5,248 nucleotides of DNA from positions 1 through 5,248 of the forward strand of contig JACMJT010000440.1 of NCBI GenBank assembly GCA_014380505.1, written 5' to 3'. This stretch comes from Hyphomicrobiales bacterium (GTDB lineage: Bacteria; Pseudomonadota; Alphaproteobacteria; Rhizobiales; Aestuariivirgaceae). Below, in pieces: positions 1 to 5,248 of this stretch; within the stretch, counting starts at the first letter, position 1; each line of letters starts with the position of its first letter. Under the pieces are notes generated by a model. That model saw only the letters and a list, made by a program, of their open reading frames with translations, was not told the DNA's origin and ran no database searches. A program made the position numbers and the translations under genes.

Positions 1-462
1 AACAAGGGCTGAACAATTCGCTGCCTTGGCACGGTCAATCAGTTTCTCAGTGAAGCTACGATCGCGCATCACATAGAGCTGAAACCAGAAGGGCTTGCCG
101 GTCGCTTCAGCGACATCCTCGATCGAACAAACACTCAAGGTCGACAGCGTGAAGGGGACACCCTCCTTCAGCGCAACTCTTGCCGCGAGGATCTCGCCAT
201 CGGCATGCAGCATGCCGGCGGTGCTCGTGGGAGATAGAGCCACAGGCATGGAAACGGGCTGGCCTATCATCTCGGTTTTCAGCGAGCGATCGGAGATATC
301 GACCGCCACCCGTTGCCGCAGCAGGATCTTGGCGAAATCCGCTTCATTGGCGCGGTAGGTGCCCTCCGTATAGGCGCCGGAGTCCGCATAGTCGTAGAAC
401 ATGCGAGGCACCCGCCGCTTGGCCAAAGCCTGCAGGTCCTTGATTTCCAGAGGAGTGATCAT
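1..462 (-). CDS. lldD: FMN-dependent L-lactate / 2-hydroxy-acid dehydrogenase (LldD family), N-terminal 154 residues, cut by window edge
   Basis: The first 154 residues of an FMN-dependent alpha-hydroxy-acid dehydrogenase, which oxidises a 2-hydroxy acid such as L-lactate, glycolate or mandelate to the 2-oxo acid. Seen: YDYADSGAY at 23-31, where Tyr25 matches the substrate-binding tyrosine near the N-terminus of glycolate oxidase; RQR at 49-51; the FMN-binding strand MPVALSPTSTAGM at 72-84; TLSTLSVCSIEDVA at 105-118 with the flavin-contacting Ser107; and WFQLYVMRDR at 126-135 with Gln128 and Tyr130. The sequence resembles E. coli LldD as I remember it, so the symbol is by similarity and the substrate is open. 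The catalytic His and Arg lie beyond the left edge; the family is about 380 residues long. ATG 462-460 matches the usual family start, but only a weak purine stretch (GAGAAA) about 12 bases upstream could be a ribosome site. It lies 61 bases after gfa on the same strand and may be co-transcribed. Confidence 0.9.
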   Translation of the reverse strand, partial: MITPLEIKDLQALAKRRVPRMFYDYADSGAYTEGTYRANEADFAKILLRQRVAVDISDRSLKTEMIGQPVSMPVALSPTSTAGMLHADGEILAARVALKEGVPFTLSTLSVCSIEDVAEATGKPFWFQLYVMRDRSFTEKLIDRAKAANCSALV

Positions 463-482
463 CGTGCTGATAAATTTCTCAG

Positions 483-512
483 GAGCCGGCGGGATCCCTG
501 CCCTGCCGGCTC
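483..512 (-). terminator. intergenic hairpin between gfa and the lldD-like gene (possible weak terminator or processing site)
   Basis: Perfect 8-base inverted repeat, GAGCCGGC at 483-490 and GCCGGCTC at 505-512, around a 14-base loop. On the minus strand it follows the gfa stop and precedes the lldD-like start by 20 bases. The sequence after it (CTGAGAAATTTATC) has no proper T-run, so it is not a convincing Rho-independent terminator. It could reduce read-through or separate the two messages. The stem is seen; any function is inferred. Confidence 0.4.
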
Positions 513-523
513 ATTGTTCCGAT

Positions 524-1144
524 TCAAGCCTTCATCGCGCCCGATTGCTTGGCCGCATGGGTCGCCAGATAGTCCATGAGCGGCGGCGACAGGCAATCAT
601 AGGGTTGCAGCCCGATCTTCTTCAATCTTGAGCGCACTGCGCCCATCTGCGAAGGATCGAACCCGGTTTCAATGATCGAGGACACGAACGCCGCGAATTC
701 CGGCGGCGACCAGCCCTTGTCCCTGGAGAGTTCCGTGTGGATGAAATCCAAACCGTGAAAGCCGTGCCTGGTGTTTTCGACCCGGCCATACATATGGACG
801 CCGCAGCCCGTGCAGGCATGGCGCTAGATCGTGGCATTGGAATCGACAACGCGCAATTTTCCCTCGTTTGCCGTCACGCTGAGAGTGTCGCGGGGAACCA
901 CGGCCACCACCGAGAATGTGGCGCCTTGGGGTTTCCAGCATTTGCTGCAGCCGCACGCGTGGTTATGGGCGCTTTGGCTTTTGATGGTGACCACGACCGC
1001 ATCGTTCGCGCATTTGCAGGTGAGCGTGCCGCCTGCAAAATTTTTCTTGGCCTTGCCCAACTGACCCTTGTCGACGGAGGGGTGCAAGGCAACGGGCTTC
1101 GCCTTGTTTTTCGATTTGGATTTGTTCTTGGCTGATTTCGCCAT
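524..1144 (-). pseudogene. gfa: S-(hydroxymethyl)glutathione synthase (Gfa), interrupted by in-frame TAG at codon 107
   Basis: Gfa/CENP-V-fold zinc protein thought to promote formation of S-hydroxymethylglutathione from formaldehyde and glutathione, the substrate of the adjacent dehydrogenase (the catalytic role has been debated). Frame 1144-524 has 207 codons with an internal TAG at 826-824 (codon 107) and a normal TGA at 526-524. Before the [14 protein letters not shown] at 35-45 and [13 protein letters not shown] at 60-72, with zinc-ligand type cysteines 43, 45, 64, 66, 69. After it, still in frame: [14 protein letters not shown] from 108 (Cys111, Cys114), [25 protein letters not shown] and [21 protein letters not shown]. 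Homologues as I recall read ATIQRHAC here, so TAG replaces a Gln codon (CAG to TAG, one transition). No frameshift is seen. A 106-residue product would lack two of the zinc cysteines and is unlikely to work. The start is supported by GGGAGGAA six bases upstream. The Lys/Ser-rich first 16 residues are an unusual extension. It lies 30 bases after frmA, so surely the same operon. Confidence 0.9.
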
Positions 1145-1150
1145 CGGTTC

Positions 1151-1158
1151 TTCCTCCC
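1151..1158 (-). promoter_or_regulatory. ribosome binding site of gfa
   Basis: Minus-strand GGGAGGAA, six bases before ATG 1144-1142. It is a strong Shine-Dalgarno match and fixes the start that includes the Lys/Ser-rich N-terminus, rather than an internal start nearer the conserved HPSVD segment. Confidence 0.75.
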
Positions 1159-1174
1159 AATTGTTGTTATGGCT

Positions 1175-2284
1175 TCAATACACTACCACACTTCTGATCG
1201 ACTCGCCCCGATGCATGAGATCGAAGGCGTCGTTGATCTTGTCGAGCGGCAGGATGTGAGTGATCATAGGGTCGATCTCGATCTTGCCGTTCATATACCA
1301 GTCGACGATCCTGGGTACGTCGGTGCGGCCCCGGGCACCGCCAAAGGCCGTACCTTTCCAGACGCGGCCCGTGACCAACTGGAATGGCCGGGTGGCGATC
1401 TCCTGGCCGGCACCGGCCACGCCAATGATGATCGACTGGCCCCACCCCTTGTGACACGCCTCAAGAGCAATGCGCATCACCTTCACGTTGCCGATGCATT
1501 CGAAGGTATAGTCGGCACCCCCGTTGGTGAGACCCACGAGGTGGGCCACCAGATCGCCGTCAACCTTGGAGGGATTGACGAAATGCGTCATGCCGAAGCG
1601 GCGGCCCCAGGCTTCGCGATCATTGTTGAGATCGACGCCGATGATCATGCTGGCGCCGGCAAGCCTGAGACCCTGGATCACATTGAGGCCAATGCCGCCC
1701 AGACCGAAGACAATGCAGTTGGCGCCTTCCTCGACCTTGGCCGTGTTAATGACCGCACCGACGCCGGTGGTGACGCCGCAGCCGATGTAGCAGATCTTGT
1801 CGAAGGGCGCGTCTTCGCGCACCTTGGCGAGGGCGATCTCCGGTAGCACCGTATAGTTGGAGAAGGTGGAGCAGCCCATGTAATGGTGCACCATCTTGCC
1901 CTTATGGGAAAAGCGCGAAGTTCCATCGGGCATCAAGCCCCGGCCCTGGGTCACCCGGATTTTCTGGCACAAATTGGTCTTGGGATTGAGGCAGTAGTCG
2001 CATTCGCGGCATTCCGGCGTGTAGAGCGGAATGACATGGTCACCTTTCTTCAGAGAAGTGACGCCGGGACCCACATCGACGACTATTCCCGCTCCTTCGT
2101 GGCCCATGATGGCGGGAAAAAGCCCCTCGGGATCGGCGCCCGAAATGGTGAACTCATCCGTATGGCAGATGCCCGTTGCCTTGATCTCGACGAGAACTTC
2201 ACCCTGTTTCGGCCCCTCCAGATCGACATCGACGATCTCAAGCGGTTTGCCAGCCTCGAAGGCCACGGCAGCGCGGGATTTCAT
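1175..2284 (-). CDS. frmA: S-(hydroxymethyl)glutathione dehydrogenase / class III alcohol dehydrogenase (glutathione-dependent formaldehyde dehydrogenase)
   Basis: Cytoplasmic zinc enzyme of 369 residues (usual length) that oxidises S-hydroxymethylglutathione to S-formylglutathione with NAD+, the central step of glutathione-dependent formaldehyde removal; class III enzymes can also reduce S-nitrosoglutathione. Seen: catalytic zinc ligands Cys40 (GICHTD), His62 (GHEGAG) and Cys169 (IGCGVTTG); structural zinc cysteines 92, 95, 98 and 106; class III features GADPEGLFP (Asp51, Glu53), [17 protein letters not shown] (Arg110) and [14 protein letters not shown]; nucleotide-binding GLGGIG at 194-199 with Asp218 for NAD+; end SIRSVVVY. 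The frame is open to 2326, but the start at 2284 ([14 protein letters not shown]) matches the family and has AAAGAGG five bases upstream. First gene of the leftward unit, followed after 30 bases by gfa. Names adhC, flhA and hdhI are used for the same protein. The S-formylglutathione hydrolase needed next is not in the window. Confidence 0.97.
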   Translation of the reverse strand: MKSRAAVAFEAGKPLEIVDVDLEGPKQGEVLVEIKATGICHTDEFTISGADPEGLFPAIMGHEGAGIVVDVGPGVTSLKKGDHVIPLYTPECRECDYCLNPKTNLCQKIRVTQGRGLMPDGTSRFSHKGKMVHHYMGCSTFSNYTVLPEIALAKVREDAPFDKICYIGCGVTTGVGAVINTAKVEEGANCIVFGLGGIGLNVIQGLRLAGASMIIGVDLNNDREAWGRRFGMTHFVNPSKVDGDLVAHLVGLTNGGADYTFECIGNVKVMRIALEACHKGWGQSIIIGVAGAGQEIATRPFQLVTGRVWKGTAFGGARGRTDVPRIVDWYMNGKIEIDPMITHILPLDKINDAFDLMHRGESIRSVVVY

Positions 2285-2289
2285 GGAAA

Positions 2290-2296
2290 CCTCTTT
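2290..2296 (-). promoter_or_regulatory. ribosome binding site deciding the frmA start
   Basis: Minus-strand AAAGAGG, five bases before ATG 2284-2282. It supports the short start over the ATG at 2326, which would add 14 residues not found in the family. Confidence 0.7.
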
Positions 2297-2325
2297 GACA
2301 GGAACGGCCCCGAAGGAAGATCGCA

Positions 2326-2354
2326 ATCAAACGTGAAAATGCGGCATTCGTCAA
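2326..2354 (-). promoter_or_regulatory. candidate sigma-70 type promoter for frmA-gfa
   Basis: On the minus strand TTGACG (2354-2349) is followed after 17 bases by TTTGAT (2331-2326). The -35 matches the consensus at five of six positions and the -10 at four of six, with ideal spacing. Transcription would start near 2319 and give a leader of about 35 bases with the ribosome site in the expected place. Found by eye only. Confidence 0.4.
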
Positions 2355-2391
2355 CGGCTACAAGGGCAATTATCTATCTGCGAAACCCGTT

Positions 2392-2403
2392 GTGGCGCGC
2401 CAC
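2392..2403. repeat. 12-bp perfect palindrome, possible operator
   Basis: GTGGCGCGCCAC reads the same on both strands. It lies about 40 bases upstream of the candidate frmA -35. Self-complementary GC-rich words occur by chance in such genomes, so a role as operator is only a suggestion. Confidence 0.3.
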
Positions 2404-2449
2404 CCGTCAATACAGCGGCCTTTTTCCACCGACGTTCGGCCGCGATTGC

Positions 2450-2468
2450 TGTTGAATTTAGTTCAACA
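2450..2468. promoter_or_regulatory. inverted repeat TGTTGAA-N5-TTCAACA, candidate operator
   Basis: Two 7-base arms, TGTTGAA (2450-2456) and TTCAACA (2462-2468), separated by TTTAG, so the centres are about one helical turn apart. It lies in the AT-richer middle of the divergent region, 37 bases upstream of the weak rightward -35 candidate. The form suits a dimeric helix-turn-helix repressor or activator. No regulator gene lies in the window to pair with it. Confidence 0.4.
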
Positions 2469-2504
2469 TCTTTCCTAATAAACGCAATTGCCGGTCTAGC
2501 GCTT

Positions 2505-2534
2505 TTGAGCTTGGCTTTCCTGGCATGATCTACA
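2505..2534 (+). promoter_or_regulatory. weak candidate promoter for the solute-binding protein gene
   Basis: TTGAGC (2505-2510), an 18-base spacer, then TCTACA (2529-2534). Both boxes are imperfect. It would give a leader of roughly 90 bases. It is the best rightward pair I could see, but this is a weak call. Confidence 0.22.
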
Positions 2535-2615
2535 TGTGAGCACTCGGCTTTTAGTCTCTTCTGAGACGCACAGGCAAGGCGGGACAACTCCGTTGTGGGC
2601 GCTGCACTGGCCAAA

Positions 2616-2622
2616 GGGAGGA
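2616..2622 (+). promoter_or_regulatory. ribosome binding site of the solute-binding protein gene
   Basis: GGGAGGA, nine bases before ATG 2632. Strong match at a usual distance; it supports the start that includes the whole Tat signal. Confidence 0.75.
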
Positions 2623-2631
2623 ATAACTTAG

Positions 2632-4299
2632 ATGTCTAACAAAGAACATGTCTGGATTCCACGCCTCAAACAGTATCTGTCCGACGGCAAGATCGGACGG
2701 CGCGATTTCGTCCGTCAGGCAGCCCTTCTCGGCATGTCGGCAGGCGTTGCCTACGGATGGGCGGGGAAAATCACGGGCAATCCGCTGGTGCAGCCCGCTC
2801 ACGCACAGGAACTGCCCAAGGGCGGCATCCTGAAGATTTCAATGCGGGTGCCGAAGATCGACAGTCCACACACGTTTTCGTGGATTTACGACTCAAACAT
2901 CACCCGGCAGGTTGTCGGCTACGTGACACGCAGCGGCGTAGACAATGTCACCAGGCCGCATCTGTGTTCGGGCTGGGTAGCGTCCGAAGTCCTCAAGACC
3001 TGGACCTTCACCGTGGCTGACATGAAGTGGCATGACGGCAGGCCGCTCACCGCCGAGGACTTCGCCTGGAACATCAAGCGCTGCCTCGATGCGTCCGTCG
3101 GCTCCTCCGTGGTCGGACTCATGAAAGGTTATATGCTCAATGAGATCGACACCGACAAGAAGGACGAGGCCGGCAATGTTGTCAAGACAACCGAGCTGTG
3201 GGATGCAAGCGCCATCGAGGTGAAGGACGAAAAGACGCTCGTCCTCAATCTCAAGGAGGCCCAGGTCGCGGTTCCAGAACATCTGTTCCACTACCCAATG
3301 CAGATTCTGGATCCGGCCGAGAAGGGGGTTTTTGGTGTCGGCTCGAATGGCGTCATGCCGTTTGACCTCGCCGAGCTCGAAGTGGGCCGGAAGGCAATCT
3401 TGAAACGCCGCGCCGATGGCAAGGCCCATCTCGATGAGGTGCATTTCATCGATCTTGGTGACAATCCGTCAGCAACGGCGGGAGCCATGAAGTCCAAGCA
3501 GGTCGATGGCCTATACGAGGGCGAAATCGAGCAATTCGATATCTACAAGGCCATGGATCATTTGGAGATGTATTACGTCACAACGGCCGGCACGGCAGTT
3601 GTGCGCATGCGTTCCGACTCCGATCCCTGGAAGGATCCGAAAGTGCGTAAGGCCCTGCGCTTGGCAACAGACGCGGCGAAGACCAACGCCATCGCCGCCG
3701 GCGAGTTGGGCACGGTGGCCGAACATCATCATGTTTGTCCCGTTCATCCTGACTACAAGCAAATTGGTGAGCTCGCGCGCGATGTCGAAAAGGCAAAAGC
3801 GCTTCTCACCGAGGCGGGTCATCCGGATGGCATCGATGTCGAAATAAACTGCAAGCCGGAGCCGGCCTGGGAAGTCAAGTCGGTCGAAGCCATGGTCGAG
3901 CAATGGAAGGAAGCAGGTATCAGAGCCAAGATCGCCGTGCTGCCGTCGAACAAGTTCTGGGAAGTCTGGGACAAGGTGCCGTTCGGTTTCACGTCCTGGG
4001 CGCACAGGCCCTTGGGTTTCATGGTGCTGAGTCTTGCCTATCGTACCGGTGTGCCCTGGAATGAGTCGGCTTACTCGAATGCAAAGTTCGACGAACTACT
4101 GACCAAGGCGGAAGGTACTCTCGATGTCGAAGCGCGCCGCGAGCTGATCGGTGAACTGGAAGCCATCATGCACGAAGACGGGCCGATCTCACAGTCCACT
4201 TGGCGCAAGTACTACACGCCAATGGACAAGAAGGTGAAAGGTTTCGAGCTTCACCCGACACGCTACTTCTTCTGCGAAGATTACGCGGTTGAAGCCTGA
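2632..4299 (+). CDS. Tat-exported ABC transporter solute-binding protein, family 5 (peptide/nickel/OppA-DppA type)
   Basis: Periplasmic binding protein of 555 residues, a normal length for family 5, which delivers peptides or other solutes to an ABC importer. Signal seen: twin-arginine motif GRRDFVRQ at 22-29, hydrophobic stretch ALLGMSAGVAYGWAG at 31-45, probable cleavage AHA|QE after residue 58. Such long Tat leaders are common on family 5 proteins of rhizobia and relatives. Mature part: LPKGGILKISMRVP near its start; the family signature WTFTVADMKWHDGRPLTAEDFAWNIKR at 124-150 (given here as its position and key WHDG and TAEDF words); DPKVRKALRLATD in the middle; FDELLTKAEG near 486; and ARRELIGELEAIMHEDGP towards the end. 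A His/Cys-rich segment EHHHVCPVHPD spans 364-374. The ligand cannot be read from sequence; the MttB-family gene 76 bases downstream suggests a methylated amine or betaine-like solute (inference). The permease and ATPase genes are not in the window. Confidence 0.93.
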   Translation: MSNKEHVWIPRLKQYLSDGKIGRRDFVRQAALLGMSAGVAYGWAGKITGNPLVQPAHAQELPKGGILKISMRVPKIDSPHTFSWIYDSNITRQVVGYVTRSGVDNVTRPHLCSGWVASEVLKTWTFTVADMKWHDGRPLTAEDFAWNIKRCLDASVGSSVVGLMKGYMLNEIDTDKKDEAGNVVKTTELWDASAIEVKDEKTLVLNLKEAQVAVPEHLFHYPMQILDPAEKGVFGVGSNGVMPFDLAELEVGRKAILKRRADGKAHLDEVHFIDLGDNPSATAGAMKSKQVDGLYEGEIEQFDIYKAMDHLEMYYVTTAGTAVVRMRSDSDPWKDPKVRKALRLATDAAKTNAIAAGELGTVAEHHHVCPVHPDYKQIGELARDVEKAKALLTEAGHPDGIDVEINCKPEPAWEVKSVEAMVEQWKEAGIRAKIAVLPSNKFWEVWDKVPFGFTSWAHRPLGFMVLSLAYRTGVPWNESAYSNAKFDELLTKAEGTLDVEARRELIGELEAIMHEDGPISQSTWRKYYTPMDKKVKGFELHPTRYFFCEDYAVEA

Positions 4300-4326
4300 T
4301 AATTCCTGAACTACCTGGTGAACTTG

Positions 4327-4352
4327 CGCCCTCCCGTTGCTTCGGGAGGGCG
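4327..4352 (+). terminator. strong intercistronic hairpin (terminator, attenuator or mRNA stabiliser)
   Basis: Ten-base perfect stem, CGCCCTCCCG (4327-4336) and CGGGAGGGCG (4343-4352), with a six-base loop TTGCTT, followed by TCTTTC. It starts 27 bases after the solute-binding protein stop. The stem is strong but the T-run is short, so termination may be partial. Such hairpins after binding-protein genes often keep their expression above that of downstream genes. Its 3' arm contains GGGAGGG, the best Shine-Dalgarno-like sequence near the next gene. Confidence 0.7.
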
Positions 4353-4375
4353 TCTTTCATGGAATGGGCCGAAGA

Positions 4376-5248
4376 ATGAGCCGGGACAACAGGCCTCAAC
4401 GCGGGCAACGCGGCGTCCAGGGGCTGAAGCAGCTTCCCTGGCGCGAGGTGCGCAATCCCTATCCACCTGTCGCGGTGTTGAGCGCCGATCATATCGAAAC
4501 CATTCACCATGCCTCGCTTCGAATTCTGGAAGAGATCGGCATGCGCATTCTCGACCGGACGGCTCGCGATATTTGGGCCAGCGCGGGCGCTACGGTCGAT
4601 CAGACGAGCATGATGGTCCGGTTCGATCGCGGGTTGATCGAGCAAACAGTTGCGCTGGCGCCCGCCGAATTCACGCTGCATGCGCGCAATCCCGCCAGGA
4701 ACGTGACTGTCGGCGGTAATCGAATCCTGTTCAGTTCGGTCGGCGGGCCACCCTATTGCAGCGACCTCGATCGCGGACGGCGGAGCGGGACCTACAGCGA
4801 AATGTGCGACTTCATCCGCATCGTTCAGAGCCTCAACATCATCCATCAGGAAGGCGGTGGGCCCTTCGAACCAATGGATCTGCCGGCGGACACCCGGTAT
4901 CTGGACATGTATTACGCCGAGATCACGCTTCTCGACAAGACTTGGAAACCCTCGGCGCTGGGCCATGATCGGGCAGCCGACGCCATCGATATGGCTTGCA
5001 TCGCGCTCGGTACCGACCGGGTGGGACTGGCGGCGCGCCCTGCCCTGACGGCGACGATCAATACCAACTCGCCGCTGCAGCTCGATGTTCCAATGGCGGA
5101 AGGGTTGATCGAGATGGCGCGGGCCCGCCAGCCGGTGGTGGTGACCCCGTTCACCCTATCGGGCGCCATGTGCCCGGCGACGATTGCCGGGGCGCTGGTC
5201 CAGCAGAATGCCGAGGCGCTGGCCACGATTGCGCTGACGCAACTGGTC
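4376..5248 (+). CDS. trimethylamine methyltransferase family protein (MttB superfamily), N-terminal 291 residues, cut by window edge
   Basis: MttB-superfamily TIM-barrel methyltransferase (COG5598 type). Members move a methyl group from trimethylamine, glycine betaine, proline betaine, carnitine or similar compounds to a corrinoid protein. Seen: PYPPVAVLSADHIETIHHAS at 28-47 and RILEEIGMRILD at 49-60, the usual N-terminal family pattern; LHARNPARNVTVGGN at 101-115; SSVGGPPYCSDLDRGRR around 120-136; and TPFTLSGAMCPATIAGAL at 257-274, followed by VQQNAEALA at 275-283. The region that carries pyrrolysine in true trimethylamine enzymes lies in the last third, beyond the window; no TAG occurs in the 291 codons. 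Most bacterial members lack pyrrolysine, so the substrate is unknown. The start is uncertain: ATG 4376 gives MSRDNRPQ, in-frame ATG 4364 would add MGRR, and neither has a clear ribosome site except GGGAGGG in the hairpin. Probably one unit with the preceding gene. Confidence 0.9.
   Translation, partial: MSRDNRPQRGQRGVQGLKQLPWREVRNPYPPVAVLSADHIETIHHASLRILEEIGMRILDRTARDIWASAGATVDQTSMMVRFDRGLIEQTVALAPAEFTLHARNPARNVTVGGNRILFSSVGGPPYCSDLDRGRRSGTYSEMCDFIRIVQSLNIIHQEGGGPFEPMDLPADTRYLDMYYAEITLLDKTWKPSALGHDRAADAIDMACIALGTDRVGLAARPALTATINTNSPLQLDVPMAEGLIEMARARQPVVVTPFTLSGAMCPATIAGALVQQNAEALATIALTQLV

Larger units (their letters stand above)
2285..2631. other. divergent intergenic region between frmA and the solute-binding protein gene
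   Basis: A 347-base stretch with no credible gene. It must hold the promoters of both diverging units. It is more AT-rich than its flanks around 2450-2490. Contents by eye: ribosome sites at both ends, a leftward -35/-10 candidate (2326-2354), the 12-bp palindrome GTGGCGCGCCAC (2392-2403), the inverted repeat centred at 2459, a weak rightward promoter candidate (2505-2534), and two short 5-bp inverted repeats in the probable rightward leader (GTCTC/GAGAC at 2554-2567, ACAAC/GTTGT at 2584-2596). A short leftward frame at 2614-2351 has no ribosome site and no recognisable protein. Confidence 0.7.

Noticed and set aside
524..793. Second half of gfa as an independent 89-residue gene starting at its internal ATG
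   Set aside because: The ATG is the Met of the conserved HMYGR motif, no good ribosome site precedes it, and the frame continues the upstream Gfa sequence directly, so it is the rest of the broken gene.
1169..1846. Long rightward frame of 225 codons
   Set aside because: It lies opposite frmA, whose zinc and NAD+ motifs are all intact. The frame is a by-product of GC-rich codon use and shows no recognisable domain.
2285..2326. Longer frmA start at 2326
   Set aside because: The extra 14 residues are not in the family and the ribosome site AAAGAGG is placed for the start at 2284.
1883..2455. Rightward frame of 190 codons covering the start of frmA and part of the intergenic region
   Set aside because: It is mostly antisense to frmA, has no family resemblance, and would run through the frmA promoter region.
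2505..2540. Sigma-54 type -24/-12 promoter in the TTGGC...TGGCA stretch
   Set aside because: The GG and GC elements are not ten bases apart in any alignment I tried.
2351..2614. Leftward 87-codon frame inside the divergent intergenic region
   Set aside because: No ribosome site precedes its ATG, the product matches nothing I recognise, and it overlaps the palindromes and the promoter candidate.
2893..4005. Leftward frames at 3444-2893 and 4005-3511
   Set aside because: Both are antisense shadows of the binding-protein gene, which reads through without interruption and carries family signatures.
4166..4966. Leftward frame of 266 codons
   Set aside because: It is antisense to the end of the binding-protein gene and to the MttB-like gene and crosses the hairpin. 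Both sense frames are clear family members.
1..5248. CRISPR array, transposon ends, tRNA or rRNA genes
   Set aside because: I saw no repeated spaced units, no transposase reading frame, no paired terminal repeats and no tRNA-like cloverleaf on either strand.

Overview
The window looks like chromosomal DNA of a GC-rich alphaproteobacterium, probably of the Rhizobiales/Hyphomicrobiales type. The protein sequences (class III alcohol dehydrogenase with Gfa, a Tat-exported family 5 solute-binding protein, a non-archaeal MttB-family methyltransferase) fit that group. The assignment rests on recalled family resemblance, not on a search.

Layout. The left half is a leftward cluster. Reading from its promoter it runs: glutathione-dependent formaldehyde dehydrogenase (frmA/adhC/flhA type, 2284-1175), then a gene for S-(hydroxymethyl)glutathione synthase (gfa, 1144-524) broken by an in-frame TAG at codon 107, then an FMN-dependent L-lactate/2-hydroxy-acid dehydrogenase (lldD-like, from 462, running off the left edge). 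Positions 2285-2631 are a 347-base divergent intergenic region with promoter candidates and palindromes. The right half is a rightward cluster: a Tat-exported ABC-transporter solute-binding protein (2632-4299), a strong 10-bp hairpin at 4327-4352, and the first 291 codons of a trimethylamine/quaternary-amine methyltransferase family protein (MttB superfamily, from 4376, running off the right edge).

How the genes may work together (inference). The rightward genes look like the start of an uptake and demethylation system for a methylated amine or betaine. The solute-binding protein would capture it in the periplasm and the MttB-like enzyme would pass a methyl group to a corrinoid protein. The leftward genes deal with formaldehyde, as hydroxymethyl-glutathione, which aerobic demethylation commonly releases, and with a small 2-hydroxy acid. 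No regulator, permease, ATPase, corrinoid protein or S-formylglutathione hydrolase lies in the window, so the pathway is only partly visible.

The most unusual observation is the single in-frame amber codon in an otherwise intact gfa. The simplest reading is a recent nonsense mutation or a sequencing error. It is worth a second look because the window also holds a member of the enzyme superfamily in which TAG-encoded pyrrolysine occurs.
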